Notes: a model not told the origin generated them from the letters alone. A DNA stretch of 64,000 nucleotides from Spartobacteria bacterium (GCA_003167365.1 PMTM01000012.1:3255-67254); one strand, 5' to 3'. Counted from the first letter of the stretch, positions 36,501 to 45,482 are shown. Numbers and translations: made by a program.

Positions 36501-39500
36501 CTGACTCGCAGGAGTGTCGAAACCGCTGAAGCGATAACCCGCGACGATGGTCGACCCATCGGCTTGCAGTGAGGCAGTCGTTGGAGTTCCGGCTTCCGGG
36601 GTGATCAGGAATGCTCCCGGCAACAACGCGTATCGCGCTGGAAGCAGTGTGTACGTTCCGGCAGGAAGGCCGTTGCTGGCGTTGAGAAAGACCTGCTCGC
36701 CGACTGTCAGATTCCCATTCACGTAACCCTGGTCCGTCCCGAATACGCCGCCCGCGCTTGTGCTATAGGGTGCAAACGGTGCGTACGCTGCCTGGTATCC
36801 CGGGATAACCGCGAAACTGGAAGATGAGCCGAGAATGTCGCTAGTCCCGCCGGTTCCGGAAACGAATTCGTAAGCGTAGAGGTCGCCTCCCCCGCGGACA
36901 TCAATGGTCGATCCCGCCAGATTAGAGACGTTCGCCCCCGCGATGTTGATGGACTTGGTCGGAACGCCTCCAGCGGTTATGTCGATTCCCGTCGGATCAA
37001 TCCAGGATGTCCCGTTAGGGTTCGTGCCGTACGGAATAGTCAGGGCGGTTCCGGTCACGGGATCAACAGCCGAAACGGAAGTGACGCTGGTCGATGAAAG
37101 GGTCACTTGCTGCGCCACCGGCACGGCATGGCCTGTGATTAAATCTATAGGACCTGTTCCAGTGCCGTCCCAACCAATGTTGATCGTGCCGATCGGCGCA
37201 CGTAAAACACCACCATCATTGATGACTGAACTGTAAAGGTTGAGTTGTCCGCCGGCGGACAAAGGCAGTTGGCGATTTCCCGACGCAGTCAACTCGATTG
37301 AACCCTGGTTTGTTACACTACCCACCTTATAATCGTAGGCTGCGATGGTGAAACTTACGGCCGTGGGCGGATAGATCTGGCCAGCCGTGATCGAAAGGTT
37401 GCCGGCTACATCAAAGGTGCCGTCGCCACGAACATCGCCGTTGTTCGCCACCAGATTGGCATTGCCGATTCCCTGAAGCGACAGATTGCCCACATCGATC
37501 AAAGTGGCGGAGATATTTAAGCTGCCCGCGCCGTACATCGGCAAAAAATTGAACGCTCCCGAGCCAAGTAGAAATGCGCTCATCACTTGCTGCGGCTGGA
37601 CCGGTGCGGCAAAGGCCGTTCCGATCTGAACATACGGAGCATTTAGATTGATGGCCGCATCGCCAAAGACGACTCCGCCATTAGCAACACTGATGCTGCG
37701 CCCAGCATCGATCGTGACCGGACCCGAAAACTGGACGAATCCTTGCAACGTAAGTGAAGCCAGTCCGGAGTTGTTAAACTTGTCAGCGGCAAAATAGCCA
37801 AGACCAGCCAGCGGCTGGTTGTTGGCGTCGACCACCGCATGACCAATCGCGGTTTGACCGGCGGGATAGAAAGACGCCGGTATCGTCAGAGCGCTTTGCG
37901 TGACCACCAGTGTTTCGTCGAGCGGTGTGAGTTGGGACAGCGTGAAGCGGCCTGATGAGATCGACAAGCTCCCACCAAAGGCAGACGGGCCACCAGCTGC
38001 ACCTTCAAAGGTCGCATCGGTGAATAGTTCCTCAGTTCCTGTAAGCGTGATGAAGCCGCCGTTGCTGTCGACGCGAGTGGCAACAAACGGAGCTCCAGTT
38101 AGTGATCCAGTGACGGCCGTTCCCCCGAAGCCGGGCGCCAGATCCAGTATGCCAGTCGCGCCCGAAACGTCCATTCGCGACCCATTTTCAGCTACGATGT
38201 TGCCGGAGACCGTGATATTGCCACCAGCCAGCACGCGTCCAGTTCGAAGGTCGAGAGAATTGGGTGTTAGAACAGTCATCCCAGCAGCGGACAGAAAGCT
38301 CGTTGGCCCTAGATCCACGGTTGGGAGAGCCTCTGACGGATTCGCATTCAATACTGTCGACTTGTCGCCAGTGATCGAAATGGTGCCGCCAGGTGCGATG
38401 ATCGACCCTAGAACCGCGACCGTATTGCCCGTGATGGAAATCTTGGCCAGAGGGTCGGTTTGAATGAGCGAGCCCTCACCCATGACAAAGTCGCCGCGAA
38501 CTACCGGTAGAATGCCCGCCGTGATAAAGGGACTGCGAACGCCCGGCGTGCGAAATGACAAGCTCACCGGCGTACGCAAACCTTGCGGCAAGACCGTCGG
38601 CGTCAATGTAACTGTCCCCCGCCCGTTCAGATCGAGATTCGCCAGCAAACTTTGCGCTACTGGTTCGATCGTTGTTCCCGGCGCGATCAAGACTCCGGGG
38701 AGAAATTGATTTGGTTGCGCAGTTGCCGCTCCCAGACCCGTGAGGGTGAAAGAGTCGAACCCTCCCTGACTGAAGAAGTCGGGCGAGAGTAAAAGTGTAT
38801 CGAGGTCGGTGGTGCTTCCTCCCACTTGAATCAATGGCGCTTGGATACTTAATGAGCCGCCCGTGTCCCCGGAATATCCAGTCAGGTTTCCGGCCAGGGT
38901 CAGCTGGCCCCCGAGTAACGACGGAATGTTTGGATCCTGGCCTGATCTGATCGTAATCGCCCCAGCTGTGCCATAGGCGACCTGACCGGTGCCGCTGACG
39001 GTCACGCAACCAGAGACATCAATGCTGCTGCCCTGAGCGAGATCGACATCATAACTATTGACCGTAACGTTTCCGCCGTTCGGCGTATAGGTCGGACTTA
39101 CCGGCAACACCGACGTGGAGCGGTTATCCGTGATCATTCCCGCTGCGTCCAGCGATGCCTTCGCTCCGAGAATGAAATGGCCGCGGGCGGGATCGGGCGG
39201 CGGCGTTTGCGGGTTGAGACTCAGCTTGAGAAAGCCAAGTTGGAATGGCGAAAAATCATAGACATTGAAAGCCAAACTACCGTCGGGCGACGTCAATCTG
39301 CCTTCGATATCAATATTCGCCGCCGAAAAACTGATTCCGTTCGTAAATTTGAAGAGTTTAGTCGTCGGATCAATTTCCCCGCCAATTCCAGTCGTTAACA
39401 CTACATCGGCAGGCACAGTGATGTTTCCGTCGCTATTGTCGATCTTAAGGCTTCCGAAGCCATCGACGTTCACGAAATCGGGTGAAAGAATCACTTCATG

Positions 39501-41963
39501 TTTTCGGTCGGCTCGCAGCGGGATAGGATTACCGGAATTATCGAGAGCAAATGGATCAGCCGGAGGCAGGCTGCCCGATCCGAAAACAATATTCGGCGGC
39601 GTTGGCGAAATGGACAGGAAGGGAACCACGGTCGGATCTTGCGCTTGAAACACCAAAGATAACGAACTCGGTGCTGGAGGTGTCGTGGTTTGGCGCGGAC
39701 CTGCAATCGTGGTGCCGCTAAGCTGTCCATCCACCGCCATGGAAGGCGCCGAAATGGTCAAGCTTCCGCCGTTTCCGCCTTGAATATAGCCCGCTTCGAA
39801 CTGGCCGCTCCCGGGCAACGGATTGCCAAAGGTATCAATCACTCCCCATTTCGTATGAACGGTTGAGAATCCATTAAGAATCCCGTCATAAACCCGATCG
39901 GGCGTTGCCTGGGAAATATCGAAAACATGCCCACCCGAAACCACCTGCGTCGTTTGGACATTGGCGCCGGCATAGTTGATCCAGCCGCCGGAAACGTTAA
40001 TGCTCGATCCGGGTTGCATAATGACCGACTCACCGGCACTAAGTGTCACGTTGCCGCCGTTGGTCGTTAGTTCGCCAACCGTGCGCTGCACCAGATTCAC
40101 ATAGCCGGAAACATCTGCCAATGGTGTGCCAACCCAAGTTTGCCCGTTATAGGTTCCTGTTTTGGTGATGTCGATGTAAACGGTTTGGCCGCGCAGCGGG
40201 CCGTTGCGTTGCAAGGGAGAGTCGGCTAATTCCGGACCTAGCAGCTGCGCGGCGACAATATTTTCCGCAACTGACGCGATCACATCCTGCGAACCAGAAA
40301 CATCGATGATTGCATCGGCATCGAGATAAATTTGTCCGCCGGAAAAAACAAAATTACTGACGGAATAAAAACCGGTGACCGGAATCCAGTTGCCCGCTTC
40401 GATCGTGACGCTGGCGCTGGGCGCGAGCAAGATCGCGCCGGCAGCCTCATGGACGGCCAAGCCTTGGAGATTGATCTGTGAGGAAAGAGCCAGCTGAGTG
40501 CCGACCACTCGGTCTATGCTCGTGAGCTCCGGCAGAATCTGAGTCACACTGTTCGTGCCCAGCGTTACAGTGCCGCTCGATTGGAAAACAAATGGAGGCA
40601 AGTTCGCAGGAACCGAGTTACTGCCGAAGACAAAGCTGTTGGCGTTGAAATCGGCGAGCAGATCGATCCGTCCATTCAGGGAGACAGAGGTCGAACTGTT
40701 AATGAAGCCAAATTGATCGACCATTTTGCCTGCGATCGTCACGTCAGCTCGCGGCGCGTCGATCAAACCGCTGTTTGTCGCGGTACCGGCGTAAGGAGCC
40801 AGAAGGGAGAGAGGGTCTGCAACCGCGCCGACGTAGACGTCCAAGCCGCGTAAGCTCGGATCGCTACTATCATGCGCGCCAAATCCAACCTGCAGCCCGG
40901 CGGCAAGAATAGTTTGCCCATCGGGTGTCGTAATTGTTCCGTCATTTGTTACATTCGCTCCGATCAACGCAACGCGGCCGCCGACGTGATCTGCTGATGT
41001 CGGACTGGTGATCTGTGCGCCTGCTTGAACGGTTACATCGCCATAATGTCCATCCGGCGTGTTCGAGGTAGGGGGAGTGAAGGTCGGGGTACCGCCGTTG
41101 TTGCCGCCCGGAGCCAACGGCAAAGCCGAGAAAAGAAACTGGTTATCAGGATTGTTGAGTAACCCGCGCGCGATCAGATTATCATTAATCGGCAGCGCTG
41201 AAGCGACGAGCGCGTGCAAATTAATCTGGGATGAGCCGCCGAAAATGATTCCATTTGCGTTAATGACATAGACTTGGCCAATCGCATCGAGCGATCCAAG
41301 AATTTGCGATGGCACACCAGAGGGATCGTTGACTTTGTTGAACGCGATCCACTGACTCGCGTTGGCACCGCCCGCGGTTTGGTCAAAGGTTAAGTGCGTG
41401 TCCCTGCCGATGTTAAACGTCTGCCAATTCAGCAGTGCCTGTTGCGCTGTCTGAACGATCGAAACGTTTGTTTGTGCGCCGCTAGTTGTTTGTGTCGGTA
41501 GACTTGCGCCTTGCCAAAGATCGGGGTTATCGCCTGGGCTTGGATGGGCAAGATCGACAGGAACTCCGGGCGCAATTTGCAAACCGCCGACGCCCAAGCC
41601 ATTTGGAACATTCGGTAATTGCTGACCAGGATGATTCGGGTCCAATCCAAGATTGTTTGCGCCGGTAACCGCCGCGGCATGAGCCGCTGCCTGCATCGCC
41701 TGCACGGCCTGCAGAGCCTGCGTCGTTCGCGCAAGCGTATCGTGTCCGTTAAGTCCCGCCTGTACAGCCGCAGCTGTGGGATTTCCCGTTTCGGGCGCGG
41801 TGCTGTGCGATTCCTGAGACCCGCCGCCTCCGCGCAGGATGTCGCCGGCCAGCAGTGTAAACCATGGCGGGACCGCCAGAAATAATGTCAGAAATAAGGC
41901 GAGCGTGCTTTGAATTGCGCCGGGCCGTCGACTTGTTCGTGAACGGAAGTTGTGTGAAGACAT
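30561..41963 (-). CDS. Giant filamentous-haemagglutinin-type TPS exoprotein (TpsA)
   Basis: 3800 residues. A long basic n-region and hydrophobic core (STLALFLTLFLAVPPWFTLLAGD) form the signal. The TPS secretion domain at about 160-290 (QTAQQALLNWQTFNIGRDT and INANGIIFGGSSQINLHALVAS) is the FHA N-terminal domain recognised by a TpsB transporter. The rest is low-complexity beta-helix with GNVTLSAG- and GDVTLTA-type strands. The C-terminus is a very charged tail (DDQDEEQRRRKKKQQEQPQ). No C-terminal toxin domain is seen. It lies 153 nt after the TonB-linked operon, with its own PHO-box in the gap. A PEP or LPXTG signal is absent. The family is annotated as a filamentous haemagglutinin outer-membrane protein in many genomes. 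Confidence 0.93.
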   Translation of the reverse strand: MSSHNFRSRTSRRPGAIQSTLALFLTLFLAVPPWFTLLAGDILRGGGGSQESHSTAPETGNPTAAAVQAGLNGHDTLARTTQALQAVQAMQAAAHAAAVTGANNLGLDPNHPGQQLPNVPNGLGVGGLQIAPGVPVDLAHPSPGDNPDLWQGASLPTQTTSGAQTNVSIVQTAQQALLNWQTFNIGRDTHLTFDQTAGGANASQWIAFNKVNDPSGVPSQILGSLDAIGQVYVINANGIIFGGSSQINLHALVASALPINDNLIARGLLNNPDNQFLFSALPLAPGGNNGGTPTFTPPTSNTPDGHYGDVTVQAGAQITSPTSADHVGGRVALIGANVTNDGTITTPDGQTILAAGLQVGFGAHDSSDPSLRGLDVYVGAVADPLSLLAPYAGTATNSGLIDAPRADVTIAGKMVDQFGFINSSTSVSLNGRIDLLADFNANSFVFGSNSVPANLPPFVFQSSGTVTLGTNSVTQILPELTSIDRVVGTQLALSSQINLQGLAVHEAAGAILLAPSASVTIEAGNWIPVTGFYSVSNFVFSGGQIYLDADAIIDVSGSQDVIASVAENIVAAQLLGPELADSPLQRNGPLRGQTVYIDITKTGTYNGQTWVGTPLADVSGYVNLVQRTVGELTTNGGNVTLSAGESVIMQPGSSINVSGGWINYAGANVQTTQVVSGGHVFDISQATPDRVYDGILNGFSTVHTKWGVIDTFGNPLPGSGQFEAGYIQGGNGGSLTISAPSMAVDGQLSGTTIAGPRQTTTPPAPSSLSLVFQAQDPTVVPFLSISPTPPNIVFGSGSLPPADPFALDNSGNPIPLRADRKHEVILSPDFVNVDGFGSLKIDNSDGNITVPADVVLTTGIGGEIDPTTKLFKFTNGISFSAANIDIEGRLTSPDGSLAFNVYDFSPFQLGFLKLSLNPQTPPPDPARGHFILGAKASLDAAGMITDNRSTSVLPVSPTYTPNGGNVTVNSYDVDLAQGSSIDVSGCVTVSGTGQVAYGTAGAITIRSGQDPNIPSLLGGQLTLAGNLTGYSGDTGGSLSIQAPLIQVGGSTTDLDTLLLSPDFFSQGGFDSFTLTGLGAATAQPNQFLPGVLIAPGTTIEPVAQSLLANLDLNGRGTVTLTPTVLPQGLRTPVSLSFRTPGVRSPFITAGILPVVRGDFVMGEGSLIQTDPLAKISITGNTVAVLGSIIAPGGTISITGDKSTVLNANPSEALPTVDLGPTSFLSAAGMTVLTPNSLDLRTGRVLAGGNITVSGNIVAENGSRMDVSGATGILDLAPGFGGTAVTGSLTGAPFVATRVDSNGGFITLTGTEELFTDATFEGAAGGPSAFGGSLSISSGRFTLSQLTPLDETLVVTQSALTIPASFYPAGQTAIGHAVVDANNQPLAGLGYFAADKFNNSGLASLTLQGFVQFSGPVTIDAGRSISVANGGVVFGDAAINLNAPYVQIGTAFAAPVQPQQVMSAFLLGSGAFNFLPMYGAGSLNISATLIDVGNLSLQGIGNANLVANNGDVRGDGTFDVAGNLSITAGQIYPPTAVSFTIAAYDYKVGSVTNQGSIELTASGNRQLPLSAGGQLNLYSSVINDGGVLRAPIGTINIGWDGTGTGPIDLITGHAVPVAQQVTLSSTSVTSVSAVDPVTGTALTIPYGTNPNGTSWIDPTGIDITAGGVPTKSINIAGANVSNLAGSTIDVRGGGDLYAYEFVSGTGGTSDILGSSSSFAVIPGYQAAYAPFAPYSTSAGGVFGTDQGYVNGNLTVGEQVFLNASNGLPAGTYTLLPARYALLPGAFLITPEAGTPTTASLQADGSTIVAGYRFSGFDTPASQPLFSSFEVAPQTVVRQRAQYTDFSANTFLKQSALTNNQSVPRLPIDAGYLLLDATQSMNIQGALLAQAPTGGRGGEVDISSPLDILIAGSGTAPEAGVLVLNSSELSAFGAESLLIGGFRTTSSTGTTVTVTTDEITVDNAGAPLSVRDLILAANSNLTLAPGADIEASGSLSSATSLQFGNLSIPGSGDGVLLRVSADPNASISRLGVDSSTVPREVIGANTLLAGASVTLDSTYGTSLDPTATIRGTAVNLDSGQISIQLPNGIVSQPTAGLVLAGVALQNVESVQSLSLLSYSSIDIYGSGTIKASNALQLHAGEIRGFNNGGAVDFAAKNITLDNVANASAPGAVASPSGTLQFDAGTIQIGSNQLNVDQFAALTLNASGGILTQGSGGFATQGDLTLITPLITGALGSTQSLTASGAVHLEAPGSPSIATVIAGLGANLTISGASLSVDTNISLPSGQLTLHATNGDLVIGSASPSTLDVSGTAQTFFDLVKYTSGGQINLIADNGAVNVDSGGTINIAAQSGGGNAGTLSVSAPNGSFIVNGTLNGQGGANGLNGSFSLDVGSLSSLGNLDAMLNTASFTQSRSIRVRTGDVVVDGTATSHTFDLSADQGSIDVTGSIDASGATGGTINLIAYGSVTLSSGSILTVAGQNFDDAGKGGAVSLEAGSETNGTYSTTAVVDIENGSTIDLSVASNNANSASLGDFTGTLHLRAPQTASSTDLQINPIDGTILNASSILVEGYKIFSATAGSINNQEANVFANGTTFGGNSAAISARLLANNASLAPVTVVVPGAEIINPNGDLTLGSPNSDSSSDWDLSTYRFGPNNAPGVLTLRAAGNLVFYNALSDGFTSSAYNAVLLAQNSLLPANVQSWSYRLVAGADFSAVDFQQVEPLSLLAQSSGSLQLGKNYGNNVFGVSGPSALTSTAVATRYQVIRTGTGDIDISAGRDVQLLNQFATIFTAGTRVSDPTMGGTFDLPKTDPVGQSTGNLGVAQQARPGYLPQYSYAGGNVTISAQRDISHLTQMTDGTVIDDSSRELPNNWLYRRGYIDPTTGLFAPVTRNTGNDVGSTTWWVDFSNFFEGVGALGGGNVTLTAGHDVSNVDAVAPTNARMPGKDSMGHAIAPNAANLVELGGGDVTVTSGNDINGGVYYVERGQGTLTAGNSIHTNSTRSPSRTTLVTPDDILPSITWLPTTLFLGKGSFDVSARGDVLLGPVANPFLLPEGVNNVFWYKTYFSTYASTDAVNVSSLTGDVTLRENATLPTASSPILQAWLSAISLLGTISGQQSASFYQPWLRLDENSVTAPPFTTVVSLMPSTLRVSAFSGNLNVDGNLTLFPAPNGTVDLAAKGAINGLQPNGLVNASLTTWMASTINLSDADPARIPGITSPFAFRTVLATPTGSSANQSTDLDFLTFIDNLFAETGSTQGAAAVLQAKQALHAQGILHADDPNPIHIYAGTGDISGFTLFSGKAARVVASKDITDIALYIQNDKPSDISVVAAGRDIIAYDPNSSLRVSAQAVGNEVQNGPAAGDIQISGPGTLEVLAGRNLDLGVGPNNPDGTGVGITSIGNARNPFLPFVGADVIAGAGIDIANGLAHSTLDFKTFVDQFLDPTNDSVQSARYLPDLGTLLGLTGASDSEIWSRFDQLPPEKQDQLALDIFYLVLRDAGRDHNDPSSPGFGQYTNGLAAIAALFPGNTWQGDISLTSREIKTANGGNISLFAPGGALNVGINVTGGQAADQGILTEDGGNISIFTHSDVNVGTSRIFTLRGGNEIIWSTVGNIDAGSSSKTVQSAPPTRVLIDPQSGDVKTDLAGLATGGGIGVLETVAGVPPADVDLIAPVGTINAGDAGIRVSGNINIAALLVLNVGNIQVGGSSAGVPTVAAPNIAGLTNASTTTAATSDAAAQIANQNNAPIAQQDTPSIISVEVIGYGGGDDQDEEQRRRKKKQQEQPQTSAEQQSLQVSNTQNSSRIPHR

Positions 41964-42077
41964 TAAGCAATCGGATGGGTTGAATCGAAGAACGAAAAAA
42001 TCGGAGAACCATTTCGATCTTCCGCTGCCTGCACTTGCATGCTGATCGGAAGCAACGCGAGAATTTCAGGAAATCGA

Positions 42078-42116
42078 GTAACAAAGTGTGACATTCTCGT
42101 CTTAATCTTGTCTTAA
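42078..42116 (-). promoter_or_regulatory. PHO-box-like array before the giant exoprotein gene
   Basis: On the minus strand, heptamers TTAAGAC (twice), ATGTCAC and TTGTTAC follow each other with 4-, 4- and 3-nt spacers. The direct repeats at 11- and 10-nt spacing fit PhoB-family binding, though the first two half-sites diverge from the E. coli consensus. It abuts the preceding coiled-coil gene stop and lies 115 nt before the exoprotein ATG. Confidence 0.55.
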
Positions 42117-42731
42117 TTATTGCCGCTCCGGCTTCGCCCGCTGGTCGGCGATTTTGTCCTGATAATCCTGCACGAGATTCTCCAGTTTCACCCGAGCGAT
42201 GCCCGTAAATGGCTCGCGTGCGGCCAGCGCGTCACCGAGTCCAAATTTCTCGTAACGTGTCAAAATTTCGTTGCCGAGTTTGAACAACTCCGCGTTTTTC
42301 CGTTCTCGATCTTCGAGCTTGTGCTTAAGAACAATCGACTCGCCAGCCAGCTTTGCGCGTTCCGCTTCCGTTTTCTGCGCAGTGGCAGTGACCTGTTCGT
42401 AGCCGGCTTTCCATTTACCAAGCGCCTCCTTCGTTTCGATCAGTTCTTTTTCTTGATCGCCGGCTTTCGAGTTAAGGGTATCGATCTGTGCCTTGTCGGT
42501 CGCGGCCTGTTTTGTCAGCACGTCGATTTTCCCGGTGAGTGTTTTCTTTTCCTGCTCGAACTGTGCTTTATCGCTGAGCAGGTTATTGCGTTCGGTTTCG
42601 TCAGAACGCAGCCGAAGCGTTAAAGTACGCAACGTTTCGCGCAAGCGCGCTTCATCGGCTGCGGTCGCATTTCCGGCGAGAAGCAAGCAGGTAACGGTGG
42701 AGGCAATGAATAATCGGATTTTCGGTTTCAT
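42117..42731 (-). CDS. Periplasmic coiled-coil protein of the TPS operon
   Basis: 204 residues starting MKPKIRLFIASTVTCLLLAGNATAAD, a signal peptide. The body is almost entirely helical with heptad-rich Lys/Glu segments (ETERNNLLSDKAQFEQEKKTLTGKIDVLTKQ, ELIETKEALGKWKAGYEQV), ending in NLVQDYQDKIADQRAKPERQ. This is a long coiled-coil spanning much of the chain. Its ATG shares one base with the porin stop (TAATG), so it is translationally coupled and last in the TpsB operon. A role as a periplasmic bridge or chaperone for the exoprotein is inference. Confidence 0.75.
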   Translation of the reverse strand: MKPKIRLFIASTVTCLLLAGNATAADEARLRETLRTLTLRLRSDETERNNLLSDKAQFEQEKKTLTGKIDVLTKQAATDKAQIDTLNSKAGDQEKELIETKEALGKWKAGYEQVTATAQKTEAERAKLAGESIVLKHKLEDRERKNAELFKLGNEILTRYEKFGLGDALAAREPFTGIARVKLENLVQDYQDKIADQRAKPERQ

Positions 42732-44779
42732 TAGAATTTCGCGTTGAAGTCGAACTGCAGAATGTCGTTGCGAAGGGTGGGGCCTCCGATCTCGTCTGCA
42801 CTCATCCAACGCAAAAAAATTGAGGTGCGAGATGACAGTGCGAGCGATCCAAATAGCGTGTAGCCCTTGAGGTTGGTGCCTGCGAAATTGCCGCCAAAGT
42901 CCGAATCAACAAAACCGTCGACAGTCGCATCCGACTCGACGTAGCGATAACTGATGCCAACATTCCAGTCCCATAGCTTCTCGAACGCGGGGGTCCCCGC
43001 CTTCAGGCCAACGATCCAACCAATGTTACCGCCAGCGAAGGTGCCCGGCTTACCATTGGGTTGATTCGGTCCGCGATTGTTGATCGCCTTGCTGTTGATG
43101 TCCTGCCAATTGAAGGCAACGTTGTTGAGATAAGCGCCGAACAACGATAGGTGAAACGGGTCGAAATGCGCGTAATCGAGTTTGCCATCAAAGTCCACCA
43201 CGCGGAAAGGCGTAGCTAACCCAAAATACTGGAACTGATTGGTCGTGCCGAAGCCGTTATCGGCCGTCGGAATGATATCGCGGATCGGGAAGTAAGTGTT
43301 TCCATTCTGCGCAAATGATGGCCGGCTATCGTCCGTGTTACCTTGATCAGAGGCGGTGAGGGGAACGAATGGATCGGACAATTTGCCTTCTACATTTTCG
43401 AAATGGTAATAAGCGCCGGCGATTGTTGCGCTAAAATCCTTGTTAAACCGGAGATTGGTGCCGAGCTGACCGGCAAACAGGTATTTGTCTTCGCTTGAAA
43501 ATTTGTCCGGGCGATTCGAAGAGAAGTTCAGTTCGGTATTGAAGATTGGGAAACCACCGACGACAGCGAACGGCGTCACTCCTTCGTGAACACGATACCT
43601 TCCCGATATCGCAAGGCCATCGAATCCCAAATCTTCGTACCACATAATTCCACTGGTCGTAAAAAATGGGTTGTCAAAACGGCCGAGGTTGACCTGGAAA
43701 TCCCGGCTCGGTGTTCCTCCAGTTTCGTAACGCAGAAACGCGCGATCGAGCCAAATCTGGTATTTGCTGAAGTCACCCCCCTGCCCTCCATTGGCGGTCC
43801 CAAAGGACTGATTCGGCGATACTGGCGTGTCTGTGTCGCCCGTGGCAAGACGCAGGCCCATGGTAAAGCCATTCTCCAGATCCATTTCAGCGCCAACCCG
43901 CACCCGCAGACGAAAGCGCTCTCGGTCTTGATTGGCATTTAACTGCGGCGAGAAGGTTGTGCCGGTCACATCAAAAGGCGCTCCGGTGTTGATAGCGTTG
44001 AAACTCGGAAACGCGCCGGTATCGTCATTGCCGTCAGGAAAGAAAATGCCCTCGTATCTAATTCGAATATCCGCAAAAGGTGTTATGCGCGTCGCCCAAG
44101 CCGGGAAGCTTCGCGGCGCGGCCCAGTTTTCTTCACGTGCCTGTTCCATCACCTCCTGGCGGATTTCGTCGCGCAATTGCTGCTTTACGACTTCCGGCAC
44201 ATAAGTGACGCGCACCGCATCTTCCTCATCCAACGCTTCGCGTTCGGGAATGCCGTCCGCCGGAGGCGCAACTGTCGTCGCAGCGGGTGTCGTGGTTAGC
44301 AACGGCGGCTCCGGAGTAATGAGCGATGGATCGCTCTCTTCTGGCCGCGACGGGTGCGTTCGTTCCTTTGCTGCAAGTGTTCGTGCGATCACGGCGTCTT
44401 CTTCCGCCTGATTGATCAACTCGTCCGCATCCTCTTGCGTCAACACGCCGCGCTGCACGAGTCGATGAATGAGATTGATCGTGACACTCTGCGACGGCGT
44501 CGGCTTCGGCACCGCCGAACCCGTGGTATCCGCGGCGGCCTGAAGGCCTGGTTGATTAGTTGCGACGAGGTTGCCGCCTTCGAACGACATTTGCGGGATC
44601 GGATTCGTTTTCTGTGAAACGATTTCGTTCTGAGCCAAAGTTGGTGGGTCGTGCGCGACTCTATCGACTGGCGCAGGCGGTGGATCCGCGGCGAACATTG
44701 ACAACAGTGCGGTCGCGAAAAATCCGACAGTAATGAACGCCGCGACTCGTTGAGCAAAACGTGATTTGGTGAAAAACAT
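42731..44779 (-). CDS. Putative outer-membrane porin
   Basis: 682 residues. Signal peptide (FITVGFFATALLSMFAADPP), a Pro/Thr-rich linker with a helical segment (LIHRLVQRGVLTQEDADELINQAEEDAV, then VPEVVKQQLRDEIRQEVMEQAREE) and a beta-barrel domain of about 430 residues (ADIRIRYEGIFF..., MGLRLATGD, FLRYETGG, YRYVESD, LRWMSADEIG) ending in a terminal aromatic residue (DFNAKF), the usual outer-membrane signature. The helix-plus-barrel arrangement resembles the OprP/OprO and DUF3373-type porins. In a PHO-controlled operon a phosphate or organophosphate porin is plausible, but selectivity residues cannot be assigned. Confidence 0.8.
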   Translation of the reverse strand: MFFTKSRFAQRVAAFITVGFFATALLSMFAADPPPAPVDRVAHDPPTLAQNEIVSQKTNPIPQMSFEGGNLVATNQPGLQAAADTTGSAVPKPTPSQSVTINLIHRLVQRGVLTQEDADELINQAEEDAVIARTLAAKERTHPSRPEESDPSLITPEPPLLTTTPAATTVAPPADGIPEREALDEEDAVRVTYVPEVVKQQLRDEIRQEVMEQAREENWAAPRSFPAWATRITPFADIRIRYEGIFFPDGNDDTGAFPSFNAINTGAPFDVTGTTFSPQLNANQDRERFRLRVRVGAEMDLENGFTMGLRLATGDTDTPVSPNQSFGTANGGQGGDFSKYQIWLDRAFLRYETGGTPSRDFQVNLGRFDNPFFTTSGIMWYEDLGFDGLAISGRYRVHEGVTPFAVVGGFPIFNTELNFSSNRPDKFSSEDKYLFAGQLGTNLRFNKDFSATIAGAYYHFENVEGKLSDPFVPLTASDQGNTDDSRPSFAQNGNTYFPIRDIIPTADNGFGTTNQFQYFGLATPFRVVDFDGKLDYAHFDPFHLSLFGAYLNNVAFNWQDINSKAINNRGPNQPNGKPGTFAGGNIGWIVGLKAGTPAFEKLWDWNVGISYRYVESDATVDGFVDSDFGGNFAGTNLKGYTLFGSLALSSRTSIFLRWMSADEIGGPTLRNDILQFDFNAKF

Positions 44780-44796
44780 AATGAAAAATTGAGTCG

Positions 44797-45465
44797 TTAG
44801 TGAGGACGTCGCGCGGTAACGCGAAGCGTGATTGGCGCGGGCATCCCGGCTGGTGGCGGCTCCTGCAATTGCAGACCGGTCAGAACTTCGTCGCGAAGGG
44901 CGCTGTCGAGTGCCGGATCGCCGGTTGAGCCAGCAATCTGCGCGCGATTGATTCTGCCGGTTGCATCGGGCCAGACCCGAACGTTGACGCTCAAACTGGC
45001 GCTACGTGTCTTCCGATTGCGCCGGAGCGCCTCTTCGATTTTCGTTTGTACCTGACTGGCGTACCAACCCCACTTGCTGCCGTTGCCGCCGGGGCCAATT
45101 CGTCCGTTTCCCGCTTTGTCGCTCAGGCCGAAGCTATCTGGTCCGTCACCCTTGATGCCTGTTCCTAGTGGCGGCTCATCTTTCGGTGGCGCTTCCTTCG
45201 GCTGTTCTTCTTTGATCATCGGTTGTTCCATTTTTTGCTCGTCTTGTGGTGGCAGCGGAGGCGGCGTCATTTGCTGCGGCGGAGGTGGTGGCGGCGGCAA
45301 ACTGACCATGGTGATTGGGTCGCGACGCGACGATCCACCTCCACTCGACGCGAGTTTCGCGACAACGATGACGCACACGAGCAATACTCCCGTAACGATG
45401 ATCGCGACGCGGTATCGTCGCAGGAAATTCTGCGGCGGTGGTTCAAGTTCATCATCGAAATCCAT
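44797..45465 (-). CDS. TonB-family energy transducer
   Basis: 222 residues. A membrane anchor near the N-terminus (VAIIVTGVLLVCVIVVAKL), a Pro- and Lys/Glu-rich spacer (PPPPPPPQQMTPPPLPPQDE) and a C-terminal TonB-type domain (about 140-222: YASQVQTKIEEALRRN, DATGRINRAQIAGSTGDPALDSALRDEVLTGLQL) fit the TonB/TolA class. It transmits proton-motive force from ExbB/ExbD to outer-membrane transporters. It sits 17 nt after exbD and 17 nt before the porin, inside the TPS operon, so its partner should be one of these outer-membrane proteins. Confidence 0.88.
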   Translation of the reverse strand: MDFDDELEPPPQNFLRRYRVAIIVTGVLLVCVIVVAKLASSGGGSSRRDPITMVSLPPPPPPPQQMTPPPLPPQDEQKMEQPMIKEEQPKEAPPKDEPPLGTGIKGDGPDSFGLSDKAGNGRIGPGGNGSKWGWYASQVQTKIEEALRRNRKTRSASLSVNVRVWPDATGRINRAQIAGSTGDPALDSALRDEVLTGLQLQEPPPAGMPAPITLRVTARRPH

Positions 45466-45482
45466 CCTTTTCTCGCGCGCCG

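Noticed and set aside
30600-41900. Many plus-strand frames opposite the giant exoprotein
   Set aside because: They are antisense shadows of a long, repeat-rich gene with no start signals or domains.
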